This document shows, piece after piece, positions 8,139 to 17,829 of a stretch of DNA of 64,000 nucleotides. Origin of the DNA: Caldifarciminota bacterium (GTDB taxonomy: Bacteria; Hydrothermota; Tepidihabitantia; SM23-42); assembly GCA_027026255.1 (NCBI GenBank), contig JALVOT010000009.1:27833-91832 (forward strand), in the 5' to 3' direction. Within the stretch, counting starts at the first letter, position 1. The number at the start of each line of letters is the position of its first letter. The translations under genes were made by a program, and so were the position numbers. The notes under the pieces are model-generated. The model ran no database searches. It was not told the origin of the DNA and saw nothing but the letters and a program-made list of their open reading frames with translations.

Positions 8139-9932
8139 TTACTCCTCCTTTCCTTTTGTTAATCCTAAAACCTTATCTACTTCATCCACAAGATTCATCC
8201 CAAGGACGAAGTAGAAATTAAGTTCATCGGTACTTATCCCCCAGCTTTTACCTGCTTGAAGGAAATACTCGGATATAAGGGATTCCAACGAGTGATAATA
8301 GTTTTTGCCGTATTCTTCGAGTTTGTTTTGAATTTTTGGCAGCAGACCTTTGAAGTCTTCTTCCTTCATCTTAAGACCTTTGAAATTTTTTCTGAATGGT
8401 GTGGCTTTCCCTTCTTGACGCTGAATATTTAATAGTTTTTGAGCAAGAACGCCTAAAAGAAACACTGTCTTGTGAGCTGGTGAAGAAAAGGTTTCTGGAA
8501 AGTTCATAAAGAAACTTTCCGCCTTTTCCTTTAATTCAGTCATGAGTTCACCTCCTTCTTTAAAGTATATTTTTTGAGGCAATATCTTTAATTTCTTAAA
8601 AAATAAAAGTGATACAAAGGCTTTTAGAACCTGCAGTTTCAGGTAAGATTCATTAACAAAGCCTCGTCGAATTGGCGTCATAAACCATGAGAAGAGAAGA
8701 TTAGGTTCAATCTTTACCCCACGGAATGTTTTATCCACTACTTCCAAGAAAGCCTTCTGAGATGGTGCGAATTGGCGAAACTCATCAAAACGGAATTCAA
8801 TATTTTCATATTTATTTTTGAGTTCTATGTTTTTAAATATCTCCGGTTTTTCGGCTTTTTTCTTAGCCTCAAATATCCTTTTTATCCTGGAAGGGAGAAC
8901 ATCTTCAACCAACAGGTTTATTTTAAATACCTGTGGATTAGGTGCTGAGAAGAAAAGAAAATTGTAGGTGAGGACATCTTTTAGCTCCCCAAGAATTTCG
9001 AGAATCTCTTTCTCATCTTCGGTAATTCTACTTAGTGATTTATTAGATAGAACTTCCTCAGGGTGAGTCGAATATTTGAAAAAAGTTTCTACTACTTCTT
9101 TAATTCCTTCTACTCCAAGTATGAACTTTGGGATTAAGTAATATTGCTGGTATCCCATTTTTCCTTTAAGGAAATCTTTCAAAAATTTCTTCCCTTCATT
9201 AATTTTTAAAGAACAGTCCAAACAAATAGGTGCATTTTTCCATGCGGCTTTTTCCTGAAATCCACCAGCAATATAACCGGGTTTATCCAAAGTGTAGAAT
9301 TTAAAAATATCAGTAAGGGCACTACCATAAACCTCATTCTTTTTCTTACCACAGACAGCACAAACATGATTAATTTTTTTAATCTTTTCGTACTTCGCTT
9401 TAACATAATTACATAGTAAATCTTTGAAAATAGGAAAATCTCCTATATACTTTAACTTATAATTTTCTTCAATTGCCAAGGTAACTATTCCACTTTGGTT
9501 CTGTTGTAGCGATAGTTTAATGTCAGTCCATTTTTTCGTAAGGTCAGTCAAAATGTCCTTTTCTGAGTCCTCCATTGCTTTTTTTAAACTCGCAATAATA
9601 AAGTTGTTAACTTTGACTTTTTTGAACCATCCTTTGATTTTATTTTTAAAAGTTTTTCCGATATCTGTAATTTTAGCAGTAGGTGTAATGTCAGCGCCCA
9701 TCGAAGCACCACGATGATAAAGATATTTATTTATTTTTAGCTTGGATGTTTCTTCAATTCTTATACTATTATATTTATAGCCTTTTTTTGTTTTTTTAAA
9801 TACTATACATAATGTTTTGGGGAATCGCCCATCCTGATTTGGATCCTGCACAAGAATAGAGAGAAGGTCAGATAAGTCTCTGCCTTCCATTTTTAACTTT
9901 ATCTCCCCTAATTCTTTAATCCCTTCAATCAT
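8139..9932 (-). CDS. cas8b: CRISPR-associated protein Cas8b/Csh1 (type I-B)
   Basis: Position upstream of csh2; zinc-finger-like CAVCGKK...CLDC; Csh1-like N-terminus; SD GAGGAG before ATG. Confidence 0.88.
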   Translation of the reverse strand: MIEGIKELGEIKLKMEGRDLSDLLSILVQDPNQDGRFPKTLCIVFKKTKKGYKYNSIRIEETSKLKINKYLYHRGASMGADITPTAKITDIGKTFKNKIKGWFKKVKVNNFIIASLKKAMEDSEKDILTDLTKKWTDIKLSLQQNQSGIVTLAIEENYKLKYIGDFPIFKDLLCNYVKAKYEKIKKINHVCAVCGKKKNEVYGSALTDIFKFYTLDKPGYIAGGFQEKAAWKNAPICLDCSLKINEGKKFLKDFLKGKMGYQQYYLIPKFILGVEGIKEVVETFFKYSTHPEEVLSNKSLSRITEDEKEILEILGELKDVLTYNFLFFSAPNPQVFKINLLVEDVLPSRIKRIFEAKKKAEKPEIFKNIELKNKYENIEFRFDEFRQFAPSQKAFLEVVDKTFRGVKIEPNLLFSWFMTPIRRGFVNESYLKLQVLKAFVSLLFFKKLKILPQKIYFKEGGELMTELKEKAESFFMNFPETFSSPAHKTVFLLGVLAQKLLNIQRQEGKATPFRKNFKGLKMKEEDFKGLLPKIQNKLEEYGKNYYHSLESLISEYFLQAGKSWGISTDELNFYFVLGMNLVDEVDKVLGLTKGKEE

Positions 9933-10173
9933 CTTTCTCCTCTCAATTTACACCCGTTTTCTTGAGACATTTTTATATAATCCATAATCTTTTTCCCATT
10001 TTTAAGTCTTCAGTTTATTTTTCTATCTTTCTCTCCTTACCATTTTCCAGATTTAAGACATTAATTCCCGTATTCGTATTAAGCGTTTACCAGATACCTG
10101 TGCCTGATATGCTTTAACCTAAGGCACCTTTTACTTAAAATTTCTCATCGTCCATTGTTATTACATCAGCCCT

Positions 10174-10202
10174 ATTATATCCATTTTTTGATGTAATGTC
10201 AA
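10174..10202 (-). promoter_or_regulatory. Consensus sigma70-type promoter for cas operon
   Basis: Minus strand TTGACA (10197-10202), N17, TATAAT (10174-10179). Confidence 0.75.
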
Positions 10203-10552
10203 TAACAATTTAAGGTTTAAGCCTATAGATTTAGATTTTTATGGCGGCTGAAGATGGAGCTTTGTATTTTTCTGCTCAGGGCCTGAAATTGGAGTTAAAA
10301 TATATCATCACAGTTTTTATCAGGTTCTAAAAATCTTTTTTTTCTGATTCAATATTCTGTTTTTAGCTGTTTACAGTTTTTCCTGAACTCGCCACCCGAT
10401 TCCATCATTGATAAACCGGGATAAGGAGAGATGTGTAATATGGGGGAGACCTGCGCTTATATTTTTACGGCATTTGATACGGATGAAATCATTGTCCGGG
10501 CAGTTATTGTAAGGGCAGGGTTAAATCAAAGATTGAAGTTGTAATAAAGTAG

Positions 10553-11617
10553 TTAAATATACGCCAATTTCTTTAATGCCTTAAACTTTTCATTTTGACC
10601 GATGCGTGCCTTTTTTATTGCCGATTCTAAAAAGGCGATTGATTTATTATAGGTTTCCTGATTAACAGGATAGGGAAATCCATCTTTACCGCCGTGGGCA
10701 AATGAGAATCGGGCTGGATCACGGAATGATGGTGCAGCATTGTAGAGCAGTTCAGCGATAAGAGCCAGAGCACGCAGGGTCTTTGGGCCGATGCCCGGCA
10801 CCGTAAGCAGATTTTCAAAATCCGCAGGTGTTCGGTCATAGGTCCGGATGAGAATTTTATAAAGATATTTTTCATTAATATCGGTTTTTAATACCGGGTG
10901 ATGTGCAGGCATCTTTAATATTGTTTTTGCCTCTTTAATGATTTTTTCAGGATGCTGCCGGGTAATCTCAGTTATCGCCTTTCGGCAGGAGGCACTTTCA
11001 TGGGCGATTAAGTTGAGGGGTGCGGTTTTTGTATCACAACAGACTGCAGTATGGGGTTCGTCCACATACGATTTCAGATTAAGAGAGAGCCAGTGGTATC
11101 TTCGTGCCTGGTGATGTTCCGGGTTCATCCCCTGCTGGATAACCGCCCAGTTTCCCTTTCTGGTAAAGATGAAGATATGATGATATAGGTTATATCCATC
11201 CTGGATACAGGAGTTGTCCACCCTGGCAGAAAGTCTTGAGGCATAGACCAAATCATCACCGGCAAGTGATGTGTGGTCAGCATATCTCTGAATCTCCTCA
11301 GGTGTTTTTCGTGATGTCCTTCCTTTCCCTCCGCATATATAAATACCCAGCTGGTTTGATAAGTCCTTGAGTCCCTGCTTCATTGCGCCGCATACTGTAG
11401 TTGTAAGCCCGGATGAGTGCCAGTCAAAGCCCAGAATTGAACCGAATGCCTGGAACCAGAATGGGTCGGCAAGCCGGCGAAGAAATTCATCGGTATTATG
11501 TTCAATTACAATTGCCTCAATTACCGCCCTTGATAATCTTGTCATCTTTTCGAACAGCCATCTCGGCGCCCGCCCGTAATGGAGGGGCAGTTCTGCATAA
11601 CCGGTCTTCATATTCAA
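10553..11617 (-). CDS. DUF763 domain protein with helix-hairpin-helix motif
   Basis: TGYAELPLHYGRAPRWLFEKM...CGGKGRTSRKTPEEI...LLTVPGIGPKTLRALALIAELLY. Confidence 0.9.
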   Translation of the reverse strand: MNMKTGYAELPLHYGRAPRWLFEKMTRLSRAVIEAIVIEHNTDEFLRRLADPFWFQAFGSILGFDWHSSGLTTTVCGAMKQGLKDLSNQLGIYICGGKGRTSRKTPEEIQRYADHTSLAGDDLVYASRLSARVDNSCIQDGYNLYHHIFIFTRKGNWAVIQQGMNPEHHQARRYHWLSLNLKSYVDEPHTAVCCDTKTAPLNLIAHESASCRKAITEITRQHPEKIIKEAKTILKMPAHHPVLKTDINEKYLYKILIRTYDRTPADFENLLTVPGIGPKTLRALALIAELLYNAAPSFRDPARFSFAHGGKDGFPYPVNQETYNKSIAFLESAIKKARIGQNEKFKALKKLAYI

Positions 11618-11621
11618 TGAT

Positions 11622-11642
11622 ACACTAAAAATTTTTTAGTGT
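11622..11642. terminator. Hairpin between small ORF and DUF763 gene
   Basis: ACACTAAAAA/TTTTTTAGTGT inverted repeat. Confidence 0.4.
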
Positions 11643-11653
11643 TAGGTGTCGGG

Positions 11654-11845
11654 TTAAATGCGTTTGATTTTTCTCCATCCTATGTCCTTGATATACATTA
11701 TCTTATCATAATTCAGTTTTATGAGCGCACCGTTCAATAATTTCATTCTTAATGATTTATCGCTGCGATGGATGATTTCACCAATATAGACCTTACGGTC
11801 TAAAAGTTTTGTTTCATAGAGGAAGACCTTTTTTATTGCCGTCAT
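11654..11845 (-). CDS. Small conserved-looking protein, 63 aa
   Basis: TTGACA-N17-TATAAT promoter 7 nt upstream of ATG supports a real gene. Confidence 0.65.
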   Translation of the reverse strand: MTAIKKVFLYETKLLDRKVYIGEIIHRSDKSLRMKLLNGALIKLNYDKIMYIKDIGWRKIKRI

Positions 11846-12015
11846 TTACGCCATTATATACAATAGTTATCTGTTTGTCAAGGAAAATTGACCCTGGTTG
11901 TTTATGAAGTTCATAGTAAAACAGAGGGTTTTTAAAATCGACTGGTGCGGCTGTGAGGTTTGCTTATACAGTGCTGGTTGAAATCATAGACGGCCGATTA
12001 TCTTCCTGATGTTTT

Positions 12016-12681
12016 TCAGCCCGGGGCCCGAGATTTTTCGAATTCTTCCATTATTCTTATCCCGGCTGAGGTTCCAATACGATCAGCCCCGACATCAAGA
12101 AATGCCTGCGCCTGTTCATAGGTTCTGATACCACCGGACGCCTTCACTCCGAAATCCCCGCCCACCGTCTCACGCAGAAGCCTCACATCTTCTAAAACCG
12201 CACCACCTTTTGAAAAACCGGTTGAGGTCTTAACAAAATTTGCTCCGCTGTTCTTAACCAACTTTGCACCGGCAATCTTTTCCTGAACAGTCAATAAACA
12301 GCATTCCAGGATTACCTTTACCACTCTACCCCGGGCGGCATCGACAACCGCCTTTATTTCCTCAGTGATATAATTGTAATCTTTATCCTTCAGCCGACCG
12401 ATATTTATCACCATATCAATCTCATCACAACCAAGTTTGACAATTTCTGCGGCTTCAAGTGCCTTTATCCTGATGGTATCACCACCCAGGGGAAAGCCCA
12501 CAACACTTCCAATCTTTATATGAGCTGGTAATTTTTTTCTGAGCAGACTTACCCAGCAGGGGTTAACGACTGCACAGTAAAATTGATATCGTCTTACCCC
12601 TTCTATGAATTCCAGAATCTCTTTCTTTGTCGCATCCGGTTTCAGGATTGTCTGATCAATAAATCTATTTATCTCTTTCAT
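12016..12681 (-). CDS. deoC: Deoxyribose-phosphate aldolase
   Basis: IDQTILKPDATKKEI...SVVGFPLGG...EIDMVINIG...VKVILECC...FVKTSTGFS...VKASGGIRT. Confidence 0.96.
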   Translation of the reverse strand: MKEINRFIDQTILKPDATKKEILEFIEGVRRYQFYCAVVNPCWVSLLRKKLPAHIKIGSVVGFPLGGDTIRIKALEAAEIVKLGCDEIDMVINIGRLKDKDYNYITEEIKAVVDAARGRVVKVILECCLLTVQEKIAGAKLVKNSGANFVKTSTGFSKGGAVLEDVRLLRETVGGDFGVKASGGIRTYEQAQAFLDVGADRIGTSAGIRIMEEFEKSRAPG

Positions 12682-13421
12682 TTTTCTTCAATCTCCTTTA
12701 AGAGTTTTAATGCCCCGGGTCGATCATGGAGCAGATAATCTGCTTCATATCGGGGTTTTTTGATATTCAGCATCCGATTCAAAAACCATCGTGCCTTTTC
12801 ATATTTCTTCTTTTTTATGAACACACGCGCTATATCAAGATAAAGCACAGTATAACTTGAATCAATGCGGAGCGCCCTGTTTAATGCATCAAGTGATTTG
12901 TTCAGATTACCGCCCAGGAGTCCGGGTAATTCATAATATAACATCGCCCTGGCATCCAGGGCGCCGGTGTGAAGGGAATCAAGTTTTAAAACTTTATCAA
13001 TCTCTTTTTTTATTTCCGGGACAAGTCCCAGGGAATTCAAAATCCCTTTTGTCTGACCCATCCTGCCGAGATTTACCAGATACCAGAAATGGGCTTCAGC
13101 ACAGCCGTCATCAATATTCTTTGCCTTTTTTGCCAGCTCGACCCCCTGTTTATAGAACTTAAGTTTTTCTTTCTTATCCCGGGCGTCATCACCGCGCAGA
13201 TAGCAGACCTTTGAATATTCATATAATGCCCTTATATTTTTCGGGTCCGATTCGATGACCTGCGCCAGTAATCGGGCGCTGGCTTCTAAATTGTTGTGAT
13301 TCAGATGTCTTGTTTCGTATAATTTTACAGCTTCATTGATGAGCGAATCATTTACCTGTCCATTCATTAAAACAGCCGAGCAAAAGATGGATAGGCCGAT
13401 ATATTTGATTATATGCCTCAT
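12678..13421 (-). CDS. TPR-repeat protein with signal peptide
   Basis: Hydrophobic N-terminus; repeated TPR-like helices. Confidence 0.7.
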   Translation of the reverse strand: MRHIIKYIGLSIFCSAVLMNGQVNDSLINEAVKLYETRHLNHNNLEASARLLAQVIESDPKNIRALYEYSKVCYLRGDDARDKKEKLKFYKQGVELAKKAKNIDDGCAEAHFWYLVNLGRMGQTKGILNSLGLVPEIKKEIDKVLKLDSLHTGALDARAMLYYELPGLLGGNLNKSLDALNRALRIDSSYTVLYLDIARVFIKKKKYEKARWFLNRMLNIKKPRYEADYLLHDRPGALKLLKEIEEK

Positions 13422-13425
13422 AATT

Positions 13426-14142
13426 TTATTTCCTTTTTATCATTGTTGCTATTGTAAAATAATTGATGATACGCTGTTTCATCCTTTCGTATCTGTAAAA
13501 TATCAATGGTCTTTCCTGAACCTTTACAGATAAACTATAAGGGTTATCAATTATGTAGATTGCTTCTTTTTTGATTAGCAATCTTGTTGAACCATCACCA
13601 CCAAAACCATAACGATAGCCCGCCTTTTTAACCGCATCCAGGACCTTATGATTAACGCGGTTGAACGGATAGGAAATTGTATCAACCGGACCGAGTCTTT
13701 TTTCTAAAACCATACGCGATTCCACTAACTCATATTCTAATTGATATTTATCAAGTCTGGTGAGATTTCTATGGTTCATAGTATGGGAGCCAAAACAGAT
13801 ACCCCAGGAATGCATCTTCAAAATTTCATCCCAGGAAAGGTGTTTTGTGTATCGACCAAAGCTCCCGATATCCCAGTAATTTTTTCTTCCGATATATCCG
13901 GCAACCAGAAAGACCAGGGCTTTAATATTATAATCTTTTAAAACAGGAAATGCATAATTATAGACCGAACGATCACCATCATCAAAGCAGAGAACAAGAT
14001 CAACATCTTGCTGAGGCAGACCAATGCGAAAACCCGCATCAATAAGAAACCTGAGTAATCGCTCAAACTGCCCTGGACTATTCCAGGTTCCGGCAAACTG
14101 GACCTCAGGTGTTATTTTGTGAAACTGTAATGCTTTTACCAC
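13426..14142 (-). CDS. Polysaccharide deacetylase family protein
   Basis: DLVLCFDDGDRSVYNYAFPVLKDYNIKALVFLVAGYIG...FGSHTMNHRNLTRL. Confidence 0.9.
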   Translation of the reverse strand: MVKALQFHKITPEVQFAGTWNSPGQFERLLRFLIDAGFRIGLPQQDVDLVLCFDDGDRSVYNYAFPVLKDYNIKALVFLVAGYIGRKNYWDIGSFGRYTKHLSWDEILKMHSWGICFGSHTMNHRNLTRLDKYQLEYELVESRMVLEKRLGPVDTISYPFNRVNHKVLDAVKKAGYRYGFGGDGSTRLLIKKEAIYIIDNPYSLSVKVQERPLIFYRYERMKQRIINYFTIATMIKRK

Positions 14143-15391
14143 GGGCGAACACCAGCCAGCCAGATATGGATAATACTGCTATCGCAATCCCGAAGATTGC
14201 AAAGAGCAGATTTTTTTTGATGAAGTTTGCAAGGAAACCGATAAATAGCGCCCAGAGCAGGAATGAGCCATTCAGTATCCAGTCCCGCAGGGAAAATACC
14301 CTGCCCCGGACCAGTTCATCAGCATAATGGTGAATAAGCGTATCCTGTCCGATAAAGATGGGTGAGATTGCAATCCCCCCAATCAGTGTCCCCAATGCAA
14401 ATGTCCAGAAGTGGCGGGCGAACGGAAAAAGAATCAGTATCGCGCCGACAACGATAAAACAGAAGAGCATTAAGTTTTTAAGGTCAAAATGGTGACCGAA
14501 TATTCCGGTCAGGTAGGCACCCAATAAAAGACCTATCGCCCCAACCCCGGCAAGTATGCCCACCCCGCTGGTGCCCCACGCCATCTCTTTCTGGATTGTT
14601 GGAATTGCCAATACATAAATTACACTGGCGCCCATAATCACAAGGAATATCGTGGACATTGCAAAGGCAAGATTTTTACTCTTCACAATCATCTGAATCG
14701 CATGGCGCAGCTCAGCCCAGAGCCTACCCAGTCGATGAAATAAGAGTCGGAAAAATCCACCGGGTCTTAAATGGTCAATCCGCTTTTCAGGTCTTATAAG
14801 TTTAACCTTCATAAGATAGAGCATTGCGGCAGAAACCGCAAAGGTAACTGCATCCAGGATAAATGCCGCGCTCCAGCCTTCAATACCGATATTTACCTTC
14901 CAGAAACGCCAGTCTACGATTAAACCGCCCAGAAGCATACCGAGGAATGTTGCACCCCTGCCGACTAAATTTATTACTGAATTTGCGGTCAGGATACGGT
15001 CTCGAGAAACCAGATTTGGTATGATGGAACTGCGTGCCGTATTGAAGAAAAGACCGAGAAGAAACATAAAGAAGACGACCGCAAAGACCGGATAGATATT
15101 ATGTGTAACAATAAAAACAATCGGAATCAATATGGCACATCCCGTGCGCATCGTATCACATATTACCATAACCTTTTTTTTATGCCAGCGGTCAACCAGC
15201 ACTCCGGCAACCGGTCCAAAGACCAGGACCGGTAAGGTAATAAATACGGCAAGCTGGGAAAGCAGGAACGGCACCTGTTCCCGGGGAAAAAGACCGATGA
15301 TTGCAATCAGTGCGATATAGTCGAGTTTATCACCAAACTGGCTTACTGTCTGAGAAAAGACGAAGATGGAAAAATCTCGGGTTTTGAGGAT
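14105..15391 (-). CDS. MFS transporter; N-terminus extended upstream of ORF-track start
   Basis: ORF track begins at a GTG at 15274. In-frame upstream translation ILKTRDFSIFVFSQTVSQFGDKLDYIALIAIIGLFPREQ looks like MFS TM1. No ATG/GTG/TTG is present there; the start is uncertain (ATC at 15391?). Confidence 0.75.
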   Translation of the reverse strand: MLKTRDFSIFVFSQTVSQFGDKLDYIALIAIIGLFPREQVPFLLSQLAVFITLPVLVFGPVAGVLVDRWHKKKVMVICDTMRTGCAILIPIVFIVTHNIYPVFAVVFFMFLLGLFFNTARSSIIPNLVSRDRILTANSVINLVGRGATFLGMLLGGLIVDWRFWKVNIGIEGWSAAFILDAVTFAVSAAMLYLMKVKLIRPEKRIDHLRPGGFFRLLFHRLGRLWAELRHAIQMIVKSKNLAFAMSTIFLVIMGASVIYVLAIPTIQKEMAWGTSGVGILAGVGAIGLLLGAYLTGIFGHHFDLKNLMLFCFIVVGAILILFPFARHFWTFALGTLIGGIAISPIFIGQDTLIHHYADELVRGRVFSLRDWILNGSFLLWALFIGFLANFIKKNLLFAIFGIAIAVLSISGWLVFARGKSITVSQNNT

Positions 15392-15401
15392 ATCCCAGAA
15401 T

Positions 15402-16520
15402 TTAGCCCTTCTGATTTAACACCTCGCAGTAAAAATCGAGCACCATTTTGGTAATAATATTCCAGTCATACTTTAAGGACTTAGCCCTTCCAGCCATACC
15501 CATCTTTTGCATCAAATCTTTGTTCTTTAATAAATAGATTATCTTTTCGGCAAGTGATTTTATATCACAGACCTTGAAAAACAGTCCCTCCTTGCCGTCT
15601 TCAAGCACCGTGCGGTAACCCGGAATATCGGATGCAACAATGGGTTTGGCGGTTGCCATCGCCTCCAACAAAACAATACCAAAACTTTCCGCTCCGGTTG
15701 CTGGTGTGCAGTAAATATCACAGGACGCATAGTATCTGGGGATATCTTCGGGGTTCACCTTACCTACAAAGATAACATTTTCCTTTATATGTTCTTCAAT
15801 ATAACGCCGATAAAATCTTTCCAAAAATCCACTTCCCACAACGACCAGCTTGGCACTGGGAAACTCTTTGGTAATCAGAGGAAATGCCTGGAGCAGATAT
15901 TTCAATCCTTTTCTCGGTTCAAATCTGCCCACAAAAAGGATTTTAGGATAATATTTTTCAAGTTCCTTTATCGGCTCAACATCGGGTCGGAATCGAGCAG
16001 TATCAATGCCATTCGGAATGATCTGGTAATCACCGGGAAAATATTTTGATACTGAATCCCGGGCAACCTTGCTTACCGCAATCCTGCCGTCCAGTTTTCT
16101 GAAATACTGTTCTAAAACCGGCTCCCAGAGGACATAACCCAGACTTTCACTGTGTGCAGAATGGAAAGTGATAAAATTCTTTGCCGTTGAATATTTCAAC
16201 GCAAGATACGGTAAGGTCGGGGCAACCGGACCGTGGAGATGGATAACATCAAATTTTTCTCTTTCCAGAATTCTGCGCAACTTCCAGGGTAAGAGAATGC
16301 CGAATGTCAATACCGAGAATGACTTATTCTTTGGAATGTTTATTGCCCGGCCCAGCCGGATAAAATCCTTGTCTGTATAGGGGGCATTGTCACCGTAGGA
16401 AGGAGCCAGAACCCGGGCATCATGGCCCATTTTCTTTAAGGTTTTCCATAGGTAGTAGATATGTTCAGGAACACCGCCGGTATGAGGGTAGAATACATCA
16501 GAAACAAATAAAATCTTCAT
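15402..16520 (-). CDS. Glycosyltransferase family 4
   Basis: [40 protein letters not shown]...[17 protein letters not shown]...[25 protein letters not shown]. Confidence 0.95.
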   Translation of the reverse strand: MKILFVSDVFYPHTGGVPEHIYYLWKTLKKMGHDARVLAPSYGDNAPYTDKDFIRLGRAINIPKNKSFSVLTFGILLPWKLRRILEREKFDVIHLHGPVAPTLPYLALKYSTAKNFITFHSAHSESLGYVLWEPVLEQYFRKLDGRIAVSKVARDSVSKYFPGDYQIIPNGIDTARFRPDVEPIKELEKYYPKILFVGRFEPRKGLKYLLQAFPLITKEFPSAKLVVVGSGFLERFYRRYIEEHIKENVIFVGKVNPEDIPRYYASCDIYCTPATGAESFGIVLLEAMATAKPIVASDIPGYRTVLEDGKEGLFFKVCDIKSLAEKIIYLLKNKDLMQKMGMAGRAKSLKYDWNIITKMVLDFYCEVLNQKG

Positions 16521-17005
16521 ATTCCGGTATGGCCGAATCCGCCTTTATGCCTTTTTGTGCGTTTGAGTCTTTTAACCTTTTTGAAATGTCCCCGGACTAC
16601 TCGATTAAAAACGAGTTGGGCAATACGGTCACCATTCTTTATCCGAAAAGGTTTCTTACCAAAGTTGAAAAGGATAATCATAATCTCACCCCGATAATCT
16701 GCATCAATCGTACCGGGACTATTCAGAATTCCGATACCATATTTCCTTGCCAGACCACTGCGCGGTCTGACCTGTGCCTCATAACCCTCCGGAATTTCGA
16801 TACTTAGTCCTGTAGGCACCGTGCAGAATTCACCCGGAGAAATTACCATCTCCTTTTTTAAACAGGCACACAAATCACAACCGGCTGCATCCTCGGTCTT
16901 ATATTCAGGCACAAACCCGCCTGTCATTCTTACTTCAATATTATCTGAGTCATAAGGGATATTTTTTTTCTTCAAGAACACCACCCCCGTTGAAAAACAA
17001 ACCAC
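16517..17005 (-). CDS. dut: dUTP diphosphatase
   Basis: AGCDLCA...[45 protein letters not shown]...GDRIAQLVF...[10 protein letters not shown]. Confidence 0.96.
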   Translation of the reverse strand: MVCFSTGVVFLKKKNIPYDSDNIEVRMTGGFVPEYKTEDAAGCDLCACLKKEMVISPGEFCTVPTGLSIEIPEGYEAQVRPRSGLARKYGIGILNSPGTIDADYRGEIMIILFNFGKKPFRIKNGDRIAQLVFNRVVRGHFKKVKRLKRTKRHKGGFGHTGI

Positions 17006-17820
17006 TGATCCGGATATCTTTTAACCAGGTTCTGGATATGTCCGATGAGCCAGTCATCAAAATCCTTCTCTCTGGAAAAGACCCGGGGTTCAGTAACTGC
17101 AGCTGAGTAGCGTCTACGGCCTGAATAATTTAATACCATATGACCGATAAGAACCGGAATATGTCTGCGCACCAGAATAGAACCCAGACCCCGGGGTAGA
17201 CGCCAGATCCCGGAAAAAAGTCTTTTCTTAACACCGTTCCCGGCGACATCACGGTCCGCAAGGACCGCCAGCACCTGATTTTTCTTTATAATATGCAAAA
17301 ATGCATAACCGGCCTTTGATAGGGGATAGGGTTTCAAACCAAAACGACTTCGATGCCGGTTGTAAAGTTGAAACATCTCCGGTGATGTCTCTTCAACCAG
17401 GGCATTCATCTTAAAGCCCAGGGCGGCGAGATATGAACCGGCATAATCCCAGTTTCCAAGATGTAATGTAATCAGAACACAGCCGTTTCCCGTGCTCAGG
17501 GCTTGAGAAAGGTTATCAAGACCGCTCGATTCAACACTTTCTATTAATATCTTTTTTCTCATAAATTTGAGCCGTAAAAAATCGTGCATAATCCGTGCAT
17601 AGTTGATAAATGTCCGCCGGCAATAATGCGCAAGGTCCCGGTTACTTAATCTTTCATTATGGAAAATATGAGAAAGATTTTCCATAATGATAGACCTTCT
17701 TTTTGCCAGAAGATAATAACTGAATAACCCAAGCAGAGCCGCAATAAGGTCAGCCAATTTTACAGGAAGACAATAGGCAATAATGATGCCGAATTTTTGC
17801 AGACGAACACCCCAATTCAT
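16972..17820 (-). CDS. Lysophospholipid/lipid A acyltransferase family (LpxL/HtrB-like)
   Basis: [32 protein letters not shown]...[13 protein letters not shown]...[11 protein letters not shown]. Confidence 0.9.
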   Translation of the reverse strand: MNWGVRLQKFGIIIAYCLPVKLADLIAALLGLFSYYLLAKRRSIIMENLSHIFHNERLSNRDLAHYCRRTFINYARIMHDFLRLKFMRKKILIESVESSGLDNLSQALSTGNGCVLITLHLGNWDYAGSYLAALGFKMNALVEETSPEMFQLYNRHRSRFGLKPYPLSKAGYAFLHIIKKNQVLAVLADRDVAGNGVKKRLFSGIWRLPRGLGSILVRRHIPVLIGHMVLNYSGRRRYSAAVTEPRVFSREKDFDDWLIGHIQNLVKRYPDQWFVFQRGWCS

Positions 17821-17829
17821 TCAAGGTTT

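Noticed and set aside
10203-10552. Possible structured RNA or pseudogene upstream of the cas promoter
   Set aside because: No convincing ORF, tRNA cloverleaf or long stem found by eye.
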